From PMG-095 sp049324695 (lineage in GTDB: Bacteria; Myxococcota_A; Polyangia; Polyangiales; Polyangiaceae), in assembly GCA_049324695.1 (NCBI GenBank), contig JBMOMJ010000013.1:62001-126000 (forward strand): a stretch of 64,000 bases of DNA, read 5' to 3'. The notes under the pieces are model-generated. The model worked only from the letters and a program-made list of their open reading frames with translations, ran no database searches and was not told the origin of the DNA. Positions 16,871 through 25,265 of this stretch are shown here, piece by piece; position 1 is the stretch's first letter; the number at the start of each line of letters is the position of its first letter. The position numbers and the translations under genes are program-made.

Positions 16871-18070
16871 GTGCGCACACCACCGCCTCCTCCGGAGTGG
16901 GCTGCCGAGCTCTTCAGCGTCGGAGTGACCGGAACCAACGGCAAGACCTCCACGACAGCCGCCGTCGCCAACATGCTAGCGGCTGTTGCGCGGCCAGTCG
17001 CGCGTGTGACCACCGTTGGCGCGTTTCTGGATGATGAGGCGCAGCAAGTGTCGCCTCACTATGCTGGCTTTCTAGAAACCATGCAGCGCTGCCGAGAGCG
17101 TGGTGGTCGCCTCGCTGCGGTGGAGCTAACCAGCGAAGCGCTCGGGCTTGGTTTCGCGAGGGCTTGGCCGTGGCGGATCGGCGTTTTCACCAATCTCAGC
17201 CACGATCACTTGGATGTACATCAGTCGCTCGAGCATTACCTGGCGTGCAAGGCGCAGCTATTCATGGCCCTGCCAGAAGGCGGCGTCGCGGTGTTGAACG
17301 CCTTCGATGCAAACGCAGAGCTGATTCGCGAAGTGCTTCCGGCCGGTGTCGAGCTGCTGCCATACGGCCTACCATCACGCGGGACAGCCTGGACTCAGCC
17401 ATTGCTCACGGCGAGCCAAGTGGTCCCGAGCCTCAGCGGAACTCGCATTCGACTGGCTGCTTCAGCTCGCTTTCCCGAGCTACCGCAGGAGATGCACATT
17501 CGTGCAATCGGAGAGATCTTCGCGGAGAACGCGCTTGCAGCGCTCGCAGCGGCCTTGGTCGCGTCGGTTCCAGTCAAGCTTGCTGTGCGAGCGCTCGCCG
17601 AAACCACGCCGCCAGCAGGGCGCTTCGAGATCGTGAGCGAGGCTCCGTGTGTGGTCGTCGACTATGCGCACACTCCCGATGCTCTAGTGCGAACCCTGGC
17701 TACTGCACGAACGCTTTGTGCCGGGAGGTTGACGCTGGTGTTCGGTGCCGGCGGTCAGCGCGATCGCGCCAAGCGCCCACTCCTCGGTGCAGCCGCGCGC
17801 GCCGCCGATCGCATCGTGCTCACCTCGGATAATCCACGTGATGAAGATCCCCTTGCGATTATGGCGCATGTCAGCGAAGGCATCGGCGCTCACGCCAATG
17901 TATTGAAGGAGCCCAATCGTGCACGCGCCATCGAGCTCGCTTTGGAAGGCGCGACGTCTAGAGATCTGGTGCTCATCGCGGGCAAAGGCCATGAACGCAC
18001 TCAGGAGCAGGCTGGTAAAAAGTTACCGTTCTCCGATGTGGCGATTGTGCGACGACTGCTGAGCAAGTAG
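16871..18070 (+). CDS. MurE-like Mur ligase lacking the N-terminal UDP-binding domain
   Basis: The 399-residue protein has the ATP-binding P-loop GTNGKTS at residues 21-27, the central motif NLSHDHLDVHQSLEHYLACKAQLF with the Lys that is carbamylated in MurE, DYAHTPDAL, GAGGQRDRAKRPLLG, the DNPR motif at 320-323 that marks meso-diaminopimelate-adding MurE, and KGHE near the end. MurE of E. coli has its P-loop near residue 116, so the first domain, which holds the UDP-MurNAc part of the substrate, is absent. An in-frame TAA lies nine bases before the GTG start, so the truncation is real in this sequence. It may add an amino acid to a different acceptor; it is unlikely to be the housekeeping murE. 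Confidence 0.8.
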   Translation: MRTPPPPPEWAAELFSVGVTGTNGKTSTTAAVANMLAAVARPVARVTTVGAFLDDEAQQVSPHYAGFLETMQRCRERGGRLAAVELTSEALGLGFARAWPWRIGVFTNLSHDHLDVHQSLEHYLACKAQLFMALPEGGVAVLNAFDANAELIREVLPAGVELLPYGLPSRGTAWTQPLLTASQVVPSLSGTRIRLAASARFPELPQEMHIRAIGEIFAENALAALAAALVASVPVKLAVRALAETTPPAGRFEIVSEAPCVVVDYAHTPDALVRTLATARTLCAGRLTLVFGAGGQRDRAKRPLLGAAARAADRIVLTSDNPRDEDPLAIMAHVSEGIGAHANVLKEPNRARAIELALEGATSRDLVLIAGKGHERTQEQAGKKLPFSDVAIVRRLLSK

Positions 18071-18211
18071 TGGCATCGCTGCGCTACGCCCGTGTGCAGT
18101 TCGAATTGTCTTCGCGCTGGATTTGATTCATTTTTCGATATCGCTCGAGCCATGAGCATGAATGTTGCACACAACGAAGAGCGCTATTCCGCGCTCTTCA
18201 AAGGAAACTTC

Positions 18212-18958
18212 ATGGCAGCGGATCGATCGAACTTCCTGCTCATCGCTGGGACGTTGGCGGCAGGTGGAGTCGCCGGTTGGGCACTGCGCGGAGGTAGCGC
18301 AAACAATCCTCCGCCGCGGGCTGCTACGCCGGAAACCCAAGCAGAGAAGACCAAGGCAGCTCCTGTTCAAGGCCCGATCGACGTTGCAATTGCAGAGACC
18401 ACGCCGGCCGCCAATGCCTGCGACGACAGCGTGGGGATCGCCGAAGAGTGCCCTTCCGTCGGACCCGTTGACGAAGGCGTTTGCGCCAACATCATCTTCA
18501 AGCGCTGCAACGAATTCAAGGCAGCGTTCAAGCCGAAGGTCGCACAAGCCGCTGTCGCCTGCTTGCGGCGATTGAAAGCCAACGAGCGCTGCGATCCAAC
18601 TCGCATCAATCAATGCGGGCATGCCGCCCTAATGTCCGCCTGTCCAGAGCCATCACCTCCACAGAAGGCCACGCTGCAACCGGCGACCGCGACGACTCCG
18701 GCGACCGTAACTCTGACTGATGACCCGAACGCGCCGGCCTCGCCGCTCACCAAGCTATGCGACAGCATGATCAAGACGTGCGAGAAGCAACCACTCGCGC
18801 CGAGCTTGAGTGACTGCCGTCAAACTTTGGCAGGCATGAACGACAGCGGGCGCGCCGCCACCGCCGAATGCGTCGTGGCACACTGCGCGGATCGGGGCTT
18901 GCTCGGATGTGAAGCCGCGCCCCGAGCGGCAGCCAACGTCAAAGTGAGCGGCAGCTGA
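18212..18958 (+). CDS. Membrane-anchored Cys-rich protein of unknown function
   Basis: The 248-residue product starts at an ATG preceded by AAAGGA at six bases. An N-terminal hydrophobic segment (FLLIAGTLAAGGVAGWAL) is probably a signal anchor. The rest holds about 14 cysteines in two clusters: CDDSVGIAEEC..CANIIFKRC..CLRRLKANERC..CGHAALMSAC, and after a Pro/Thr linker CDSMIKTCEKQ..CRQTLAG..CVVAHC..GC. The second cluster repeats the first loosely. The cysteines suggest an extracytoplasmic disulfide-bonded protein. The gene ends two bases before the convergent triple-DsbA gene, whose product could oxidise such proteins (inference). Confidence 0.65.
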   Translation: MAADRSNFLLIAGTLAAGGVAGWALRGGSANNPPPRAATPETQAEKTKAAPVQGPIDVAIAETTPAANACDDSVGIAEECPSVGPVDEGVCANIIFKRCNEFKAAFKPKVAQAAVACLRRLKANERCDPTRINQCGHAALMSACPEPSPPQKATLQPATATTPATVTLTDDPNAPASPLTKLCDSMIKTCEKQPLAPSLSDCRQTLAGMNDSGRAATAECVVAHCADRGLLGCEAAPRAAANVKVSGS

Positions 18959-18960
18959 AC

Positions 18961-21027
18961 TCAGCGGCCCTTAGCGTTGGCCTCAGCCAGCGCTTTCCGA
19001 ATTAAGCGTTCGAACGCCGACTTGGGCTGCGCGCCAGACAGGAAGTAGCGGTTAATCATGAAGCCTGGCGTCCCATTGATACCGGCCGCAGTGGCTGCTT
19101 CGTCATCGGCACGCACGCGCGGCTCGTGAACGCGGCCGTCGAGCGCCGCCCGAAACCTAGCCATATCCAGGCCCTGCTTCGCGGCAATGGCTTCCAAGTG
19201 CTCGCGATCGAGCGCATTGGCGTCCCGCTCACCGCCCTGCTTGGCCGCTTGCGCCGCGAAGAGCGCATCATGAAATGCCCAGAAGCCGGCGTTTCCCTTT
19301 TGCGCTCGTGCTTCTTCGGCGGCCTCGGCGGCGAGTGGTGCGTCTTTGTGAAACGGCAGCGGATGATGGCGGAACACCAACTTGATTTGAGTGCCGAAGT
19401 CCTTTTCGAGCTCACGCAAGGTGTTCTGCACGCGAGCGCAGAATGGACACTGGAAATCCGAAAACTCCTGAATTACCACCTTGGCCTGAGCTCCACCTCG
19501 AAACGGTGCGTTGGCTTGGGGAGCCGCGACGTCCTTGACCTCGGGAGCCACTGGACCTTTGCCGTCGCGGATCAGCGCCTCGTAAATGCGGGCTCTTGGA
19601 ACGGCGCGCTTTTCCAACTCGCGTGCGGCCGAGAGGCGCTCATCGATGACTTCCTTGAACTTTTCGAAAGACTGCGCGCCTGAGAAGCGCACGCCATTGA
19701 TGAAGAAGTGAGGCGTGCCGCGCGCCTGGAAATCGCCGGCGAGCTCCACGCTTTCATCCAGGCGGGCCAGTAGACGTTTGTCCTGCAACGCGGCCTTCGC
19801 GCGAAGCCAGCTCACCCCGAGCTTGTGAGCGATGCGCTCGAAATCTTCCTCCTCGAGCTTCGGCTGCGAAGCGAAGAGCTCATCGTGCGCCTGCCAGAAC
19901 CCCGCGTTGCCTTTTTCGTTGAAGACGAAGCGCGCGAAGGCCGCGGCCGGCCGCGCACGCGGATGGAATGGCAACGGATTGTCTTTCCAGACGATGCGCA
20001 CGTTGCCCGTATACTCGCGCTGAACTTGATCGAGCGTCGTGAGTACACGTTTGCAGAACGGGCACTGAAATTCAGCAAACATCACGATGGTGACGAGCGC
20101 GTCGGCGGGACCGCGCACGGGATCGTCCGACGCCACCCGGATCCGCCACACGCTTTCGTCCTCTTCGTCGGAATTCCGCAAATCTGATTTCTTGGGCGGA
20201 TCCGCCTGATTTTTGTTGGTGAGCTCGGTGTACACGTCCTCGGGCGGTGTGCCTGCTTCAATCGCGCGTCGGCTTGCCTCGAGCTGTGCATCGATGACTT
20301 CCTTGAATTTGGCGAAGGGCTGAGCGCCGCTGACGGTCACGCCATTGATGCGGAACGCGGGGGTTCCCGTGGCGCCGATCTTGGCAGCCAACTGGATGTC
20401 CTCGTCGACACGCGCCGACTTCATGCCGGGTGTGTAGCTTCGCTTGAACGCTTCGCCGTCAACACCCGCCTCGATGGCCCAAGCTAGGAAGTTTTCGTCA
20501 GTCAGCTTTCGTTGATTGGCAAATGCGAGGTCGTGGAACTTGAAGAAGGCGTCGTTTCCGCCCAAAGCGAGCACTACGCGCGAGGCTTCGGCCGCGGGCC
20601 GCGCACGGCTGTGAAACGGAAGCGGATTGTGTTTGAACACGAGGCGAACGCGGTCGCCGTACGAATCCATCACCTGTCTCAGCGTTGGGTTCACGCGAGA
20701 ACAGAACGGGCACTCGAAGTCGGTAAACTGCACGATGATGACCGACGCCAGTGGCCCTCCGCGCTGGGCGTCATCGGCCGCAACCGGTACCTTGGCAGCG
20801 GTAGCCGAAGGCCCATTCGCGGTTCCGCGGATGCTGGTCACGATGACGGGCGCTGGCGGAAGTGCCTTCTTCAAATCTATCGGTGCTGCGTCAACCGGCC
20901 GGGCCGCTACCGGCTTGTAACCGCACGCTGGCAACGCGACGAACAGCGCGAAAGCTGCCGCGAACGCAGCTGCGCGTGACCACCGAACCCAAGCCCGCGA
21001 GACGCTTGCCACCGACCACCAATTCAT
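18961..21027 (-). CDS. Lipoprotein with three tandem DsbA-like thioredoxin domains
   Basis: The 688-residue product has a signal with a possible lipobox (VALPAC, Cys 35) and three consecutive DsbA-type thioredoxin folds. Each has the active site CPFC (first at residues 106-109, then near 321 and 525), a repeated NPLPFHxxAxPAAxA segment, and a C-terminal GTPxFxIN cis-Pro motif. CPFC is unlike the CPHC of E. coli DsbA but common in DsbA/DSBA-like oxidoreductases. Linkers rich in charged residues with a conserved Y-E-L/A-L stretch separate the domains. It should work in the periplasm on disulfides; the many Cys-rich secreted proteins nearby are plausible clients. The start at 21027 is chosen for the signal; the frame is open upstream to 21156. 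Confidence 0.85.
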   Translation of the reverse strand: MNWWSVASVSRAWVRWSRAAAFAAAFALFVALPACGYKPVAARPVDAAPIDLKKALPPAPVIVTSIRGTANGPSATAAKVPVAADDAQRGGPLASVIIVQFTDFECPFCSRVNPTLRQVMDSYGDRVRLVFKHNPLPFHSRARPAAEASRVVLALGGNDAFFKFHDLAFANQRKLTDENFLAWAIEAGVDGEAFKRSYTPGMKSARVDEDIQLAAKIGATGTPAFRINGVTVSGAQPFAKFKEVIDAQLEASRRAIEAGTPPEDVYTELTNKNQADPPKKSDLRNSDEEDESVWRIRVASDDPVRGPADALVTIVMFAEFQCPFCKRVLTTLDQVQREYTGNVRIVWKDNPLPFHPRARPAAAFARFVFNEKGNAGFWQAHDELFASQPKLEEEDFERIAHKLGVSWLRAKAALQDKRLLARLDESVELAGDFQARGTPHFFINGVRFSGAQSFEKFKEVIDERLSAARELEKRAVPRARIYEALIRDGKGPVAPEVKDVAAPQANAPFRGGAQAKVVIQEFSDFQCPFCARVQNTLRELEKDFGTQIKLVFRHHPLPFHKDAPLAAEAAEEARAQKGNAGFWAFHDALFAAQAAKQGGERDANALDREHLEAIAAKQGLDMARFRAALDGRVHEPRVRADDEAATAAGINGTPGFMINRYFLSGAQPKSAFERLIRKALAEANAKGR

Positions 21028-21154
21028 TGCGAGGCGATTATGTCCGAAGCACGCAAGCTTGTGAATCCTCGCCCGTGCGCCGCTGGCGTCGCCCTGCCCC
21101 GCAGGCGCTCGAATTCGAGCCAAACGCATGCGTTGGGCTGCTACCCTGCGCGCC

Positions 21155-21568
21155 ATGGCGATGAAAACCTATCAGGGCAGCTGTCACTGCAAGCGCGTCA
21201 GGTTCGAAGCGACACTCGACTTGATGGAGGGTACCGGCAAGTGCAACTGCACGAACTGCTGGAAAAAACGCGCCTGGACCGCTCGCGTCAAACCGGAAGA
21301 CTTTCGCGCGCTCGGCAACGAGCAGGAGCTCAGCGGCTACAAACCGGACTCAGCCGATGGCCATCACGGCGGGTTTTGCAAGCACTGCGGCGTGCTCACT
21401 TACGCGTGGGTCGAGAAAACGGAATGGAACCCGACCACCTATGTTTCGGTGAGCGTCGCCGCGCTCGACGGCCTCGACCCTGCCGAGCTGATCGCGGCGC
21501 CCGTTACGTACTACGATGGCCTCGCCAACAACTGGTGGAACCCACCTGCAGAGACGCGCCACTTGTGA
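21155..21568 (+). CDS. GFA-family (glutathione-dependent formaldehyde-activating-like) zinc protein
   Basis: The 137-residue protein has the zinc-binding cysteine pattern of the GFA/CENP-V family: GSCHCKRVRFE, CNCTNCWK and GFCKHCGVLTY. The C terminus NNWWNPP fits the family. Such proteins were named for glutathione-formaldehyde adduct formation, but most members have unknown substrates. ATG 21155 is used; a second ATG two codons on is also possible. It is divergent from the triple-DsbA gene and convergent with the next gene. Confidence 0.8.
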   Translation: MAMKTYQGSCHCKRVRFEATLDLMEGTGKCNCTNCWKKRAWTARVKPEDFRALGNEQELSGYKPDSADGHHGGFCKHCGVLTYAWVEKTEWNPTTYVSVSVAALDGLDPAELIAAPVTYYDGLANNWWNPPAETRHL

Positions 21569-21592
21569 GCGCCGCGATGCAGTACCTCGAGG

Positions 21593-22336
21593 CTACTTGC
21601 ACTCGAGGAAGCGGATGTCATCGATCCAAATATCGAAGGCCTGCCCGGAGTAGATGCTCCACTGTAGCGCCTTGATCTTGGACTGCGTGATCGTTGGGGG
21701 GCGCACATCACCCCAATCGGGCTGCTGCTTGAGATCGCTCCACATCAGCTCCACGTGTTGCCACTCGGGTCCCACGATTAACTCCTTGCCGAAGGAGTTC
21801 CAGCACTGCACCTTGCAAAGTCCGCCCTCGGGATCCGAGTTCGCATCCGTGATTTTGAAACGCGGGTTGAAATTGGGCTTCTCCGAACGAATCTTGAACG
21901 CGACGCCGGCATACTTACTTGCATCGTAGAAGCCGGACTTGAGAAGGCTCAGAGACAAATCGGCGCCCCACATGTCTTCGTTGGCGGTCTGCCCAGCGAA
22001 GTGCATGGCGCGCTTGGAACCTTCGTGCCCACCCGCCTCAGCAGCGAGATTCTTTCCCGGCAAGCTCACCTTGGCGTGCTCGGCAACGTCGAGCCGCCAT
22101 GAAGGCTGACGTCCGGCGAGCGCTGGCAACGCGCCGTCCGCGCTCTCGAAGTCGTCCACCAGGCCGTCCGCTGCGGGCCGTGTGCCATTCGGACACGTGG
22201 GTGGAGGACCATCACGACGCGGAGCCGCTGACGCCGTCGTTGCCGGAGCGGCCTCTGCAGTTGGGGGAGCCGCCGCGGGTGGATTCTCCGCGCAAGCAGA
22301 GACAACCAAAACACAACCGAAGAGCTTTCTGATCAT
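21593..22336 (-). CDS. Lipoprotein with carbohydrate-binding-like beta-sandwich domain
   Basis: The 247-residue product has a lipobox (FGCVLVVSAC), a Pro/Ala/Thr linker and, from about residue 60, a domain opening GLVDDFESADGALP and closing FDIWIDDIRFLEC. Openings of DDFE type and a final IDDIxF strand are typical of jelly-roll carbohydrate-binding modules (CBM11/galactose-binding-like). CKVQC suggests one disulfide. No catalytic residues are evident. It is probably a surface binding protein; the ligand is unknown. The start at 22336 is picked for the signal peptide; no strong ribosome-binding site is visible. Confidence 0.7.
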   Translation of the reverse strand: MIRKLFGCVLVVSACAENPPAAAPPTAEAAPATTASAAPRRDGPPPTCPNGTRPAADGLVDDFESADGALPALAGRQPSWRLDVAEHAKVSLPGKNLAAEAGGHEGSKRAMHFAGQTANEDMWGADLSLSLLKSGFYDASKYAGVAFKIRSEKPNFNPRFKITDANSDPEGGLCKVQCWNSFGKELIVGPEWQHVELMWSDLKQQPDWGDVRPPTITQSKIKALQWSIYSGQAFDIWIDDIRFLECK

Positions 22337-22521
22337 CGCGGGGACCGCGTAGCGCATCCGACGCGACAACGAAAGTCGTTCGTGTGAATCGTGCTCGCCC
22401 TGAGCAACAATGCCAAATCGCTGAGCTGATGCGCGTACTCGACGCGCTCTGCTACGTGGAAATCATATCGTCACGCGCTGCGCCACACGACGCCGTAGGC
22501 TGCCCCGTGTCCCCAAGCTGC

Positions 22522-22563
22522 GCTCGGACGGCGCCAAGACGCCGATCCCGGCGCCGTCCGAGC
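22522..22563 (-). terminator. 14-bp perfect hairpin after a secreted-protein gene
   Basis: GCTCGGACGGCGCC (22522-22535) and GGCGCCGTCCGAGC (22550-22563) form a perfect 14-bp stem with a 14-base loop, 14 bases past the stop of the minus-strand gene at 22578. No T-run follows, so termination is likely but not certain. Confidence 0.6.
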
Positions 22564-22577
22564 CGTCAGTACTCAAC

Positions 22578-23039
22578 TCAAGGCTGGCTCACGATCTGAA
22601 GAGCATGACCGGAGTGCAACGTGAGGTTCGCACGATAGCTGCCGAGTGCAGGATACTTCACGGTGAACTGGTCGCCCGTCACGCCGAGGCTGTGGCCTGC
22701 GGGAACTACGAGCGGGTTCGTGGTCGAGCTCCAGTATTTGGTGCACGAATCGTACGTGTTCAGCGTGTGCGTCTCCACCACGAAACAGGTGTCGCCGGTG
22801 GTGGTCATGTAACTCTGATTCACGTTGTAGATCAGCGAGTACGTTCCTTGGTCCACCTGCACCAAGCGGTTCGCCGCGTTGACTTGATATCCCGTAGCAC
22901 CGCATGTCAGGTAGTAATAAGCCGGAGTGTTGCAGGTTTGGCTCTGTGCGCTGGCTGGCTCGCCCGTGAAGATCCCCGCTGCCAGCACCGCAAGCGCACT
23001 CACGACCGTGCGAAACCAACGATTCTTGGTCCGATTCAT
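22578..23039 (-). CDS. Small secreted protein of unknown function
   Basis: The 153-residue product has a signal peptide (VVSALAVLAAGIFTG, cleavage near ASA-QS) and a mature part of about 115 residues rich in Tyr, Thr and Asn with four cysteines (CNTPAYYYLTCG, TCFVVE, SCTKYW). The tail LTLHSGHALQIVS suggests a beta-sandwich. I recognise no family. ATG 23039 has AAGGA at eight bases. It lies upstream of a strong hairpin and is divergent from the next gene. Confidence 0.65.
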   Translation of the reverse strand: MNRTKNRWFRTVVSALAVLAAGIFTGEPASAQSQTCNTPAYYYLTCGATGYQVNAANRLVQVDQGTYSLIYNVNQSYMTTTGDTCFVVETHTLNTYDSCTKYWSSTTNPLVVPAGHSLGVTGDQFTVKYPALGSYRANLTLHSGHALQIVSQP

Positions 23040-23391
23040 TTCCCTCATCCTTTCGCGCTCAAGTAGGAAGCGCGTCGCACTCCCCCCGCTGAATGCAAAG
23101 TCGTGCGACGCCGTTCGGCGCGGCCATCCGAGCAAGCCGTCACGAACGCATGATTAGAGTGATGTCACCTCGCGAACCTTCGCTTCGCCTCGCGAAGACC
23201 ACTCGCGGAAGCTTCGGGCGTCGGACCGATTCGGCGCTCGGCGTCGACTCCGAACGCGCGGCCAGGGTCAACGCAACGTTACGCTCATGCGCTATGACGA
23301 CGCAGGGTCGCCACACTTGCACACAAATCGTCTCGAGTTTTAGAGAGCTGGAGTGCTAGGGCGAACTCACTAGTTCGAGTAAGATCGTTTT
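23040..23391. other. Divergent intergenic region
   Basis: These 352 bases between two divergent secreted-protein genes should carry both promoters. A 6-bp inverted repeat, CGAACT (23362-23367) and AGTTCG (23372-23377), lies 14 bases before the start of the gene at 23392 and could be an operator or leader hairpin. No gene is supported. Confidence 0.45.
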
Positions 23392-24486
23392 ATGAGGAGA
23401 CCACGCACGTTTCGATTCGGCGCGGGCGTTGCGTTCGTGTTGCTGCTCGCAAACTGCGTGGGAGGAGGCGCGTACGGCCCGCTCGCCGCCGCGTGCCCGC
23501 AGATGACCCACGGCGATCCGCTCGCAGGGCGATACTCCGCCAACGCACGCGCCAACGTGAAGATCGCAGCGTTTGTGGCCGCAACCGCGGATCTAGTCAA
23601 CGTCTCCATCACGATGGAGCGACTTGCCGCCGACGCATGCCTGCGTATGGGGCGCGACCTCGGCGTTCCCGACACGCAAATGCGGCCCGTTGGAGATCCA
23701 CGCCAGCAGCGGCCCGGAGCCGAAGCCCACGCCGCTTGCGGCGTCGTCTCGCAACGTATCGACGAAATCCTACGCGCAGGCGTGCAGGTGCGAGCGAGCG
23801 CGCAGCCACCACACTGCCAAGCGAGCGTCGACGCCAAAGCGCAGTGCGAAGGGCGTTGTAACGTCGACGTCGATCCCGGCGAGATCGTGGCGCAGTGTGA
23901 GCCCGCCCGCTTGAGTGGCTTCTGTCAGGGTCGTTGCATCGGTCAATGCGACGGCAACTGCCAAGGTGACTGCCAGGGGCAGTGCAGCGCGCGTGACGCC
24001 AGCGGGCGCTGTGTTGGCCGCTGTCAGGGGACCTGCAACGGCGGCTGCGACGCGAGCTGCCACGCGCGCTGCGAAGGCCAATGGCAAGCACCTCAGTGTC
24101 AGGGCTACGTGCGCCCGCCGAGCGTCGACGCCGACTGCAAAGCGAGCTGCAGCGCTCGCGCGAACTTCCAAGCTCACTGCCAACCCGGGCACGTCAACGT
24201 GCAAACCTCGCAAAATACCGAGCTCGTTGCACGCCTGGTCGCCACGCTACAAGCCAACCTGCCCGATCTGATTCGAGCCGAGGTCGGCCTCGGAAAGCGC
24301 CTCGTCGGTGACGCGCGCGCAGTCGTGCAAATCGGTTCCACTCTACCGCGCACACTCGGCAACGCAGGAGCCGAAGCTATGGCCTGCGTTGCCGCCGCGA
24401 GTAGCGCTACCTTCACGGCATCTGCGCGTATCGACGTCAGCATTCAAGCCAGCGCCAGCGTCACGAGCCGGGTAGGTGCGAGCTAG
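23392..24486 (+). CDS. Lipoprotein with a dense CxxxC repeat core
   Basis: The 364-residue product has a lipobox (FVLLLANC), an N-terminal helical domain, and a central stretch (about residues 140-265) with cysteines every four residues: CQGRCIGQCDGNCQGDCQGQC and, after a short break, CVGRCQGTCNGGCDASCHARC. Two flanking segments each start QCEG or CKAS. The C-terminal 90 residues are helical and Ala-rich with no Cys until one late. The CxGxC repeats suggest a disulfide ladder or metal-binding rod outside the cell. I do not know the function. The ATG has only a weak GTAAG upstream. Confidence 0.7.
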   Translation: MRRPRTFRFGAGVAFVLLLANCVGGGAYGPLAAACPQMTHGDPLAGRYSANARANVKIAAFVAATADLVNVSITMERLAADACLRMGRDLGVPDTQMRPVGDPRQQRPGAEAHAACGVVSQRIDEILRAGVQVRASAQPPHCQASVDAKAQCEGRCNVDVDPGEIVAQCEPARLSGFCQGRCIGQCDGNCQGDCQGQCSARDASGRCVGRCQGTCNGGCDASCHARCEGQWQAPQCQGYVRPPSVDADCKASCSARANFQAHCQPGHVNVQTSQNTELVARLVATLQANLPDLIRAEVGLGKRLVGDARAVVQIGSTLPRTLGNAGAEAMACVAAASSATFTASARIDVSIQASASVTSRVGAS

Positions 24487-24506
24487 CACCGCAGTGCCGC
24501 GCGAGT

Positions 24507-25151
24507 TCAACCGGAGAAGCCACCTTCGTCGAGAAAGCGCTGCTCTTCCGGCAAGGTGTTGCGTCCCAGAATTGCATTCCGATGGGGAAAGCGACCAAAA
24601 CGCCGGACGATGTCGCGATGACCGAGCGCATGCTGCAATTGCTCCGGGCCCAACCGACGCGCCAGTTCCACCGAACGTTCCTGGTGAGCGACGATCTCCG
24701 AATGGCCGAAGGGAAGATAGAAGAAGAGAGCTAGCTCACCGACAGCGCGATCGTGCCCTGCCCGAATGGCCGCCTCGGCTACGAAACGCGCGCGTTCGTC
24801 AGTGAGGTACATCCGCGCCGTCCCGCGGAAGGCATTGCGTGGAAACTGGTCCAACAAGAGGCACAACGCCAGCGCTCCTGCCGGCGTCGCTGACCAATCT
24901 TCGAGCGATCCGCGTGCGGCTGCCTCGTGCAACGCAAGGAAGCGATCGCGGAAACGACGGTCGAAGGCTGGATCCTTGGCAAACCAGAGTGACGGGCCTG
25001 CCTCCATCCAAAACTCGACAACACTCGCCGCCTCACTGGGTCCGCTGAGCGCAGCATCACCTTGCGCAGCGCTCGACGCTCCTCCTCCCTCGCCCACCGC
25101 CGAGGCATGAGAGGCCGCAGAAACCATCAGCATCCAACATTGGTTCAACAT
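24507..25151 (-). CDS. DUF924-family protein
   Basis: The 214-residue product matches DUF924: VVEFWMEAGPSLWFAKDPAFDRRFRDRFLALHEAA, CLLLDQFPRNAFRGT, YLPFGHSEIVAHQERSVEL, and HRDIVRRFGRFPHRNAILGR. The family is all-helical and TPR-like, of unknown function. An N-terminal extension of about 45 residues, hydrophobic then Gly/Ala-rich, is unusual for the family; Met 7 or 9 may be the true start, or it may be a signal peptide. It is divergent from the LysR gene. Confidence 0.8.
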   Translation of the reverse strand: MLNQCWMLMVSAASHASAVGEGGGASSAAQGDAALSGPSEAASVVEFWMEAGPSLWFAKDPAFDRRFRDRFLALHEAAARGSLEDWSATPAGALALCLLLDQFPRNAFRGTARMYLTDERARFVAEAAIRAGHDRAVGELALFFYLPFGHSEIVAHQERSVELARRLGPEQLQHALGHRDIVRRFGRFPHRNAILGRNTLPEEQRFLDEGGFSG

Positions 25152-25265
25152 TGCTTCGACTCCTCCGCGCTAGCTGGCCCGCTGACATTTTGCCCGGGAA
25201 CCCCGCAGCGCCACAAACGAATGCCATTCGCAGCGTGCTGAATCCAGTGATACGATTTCACGAAG

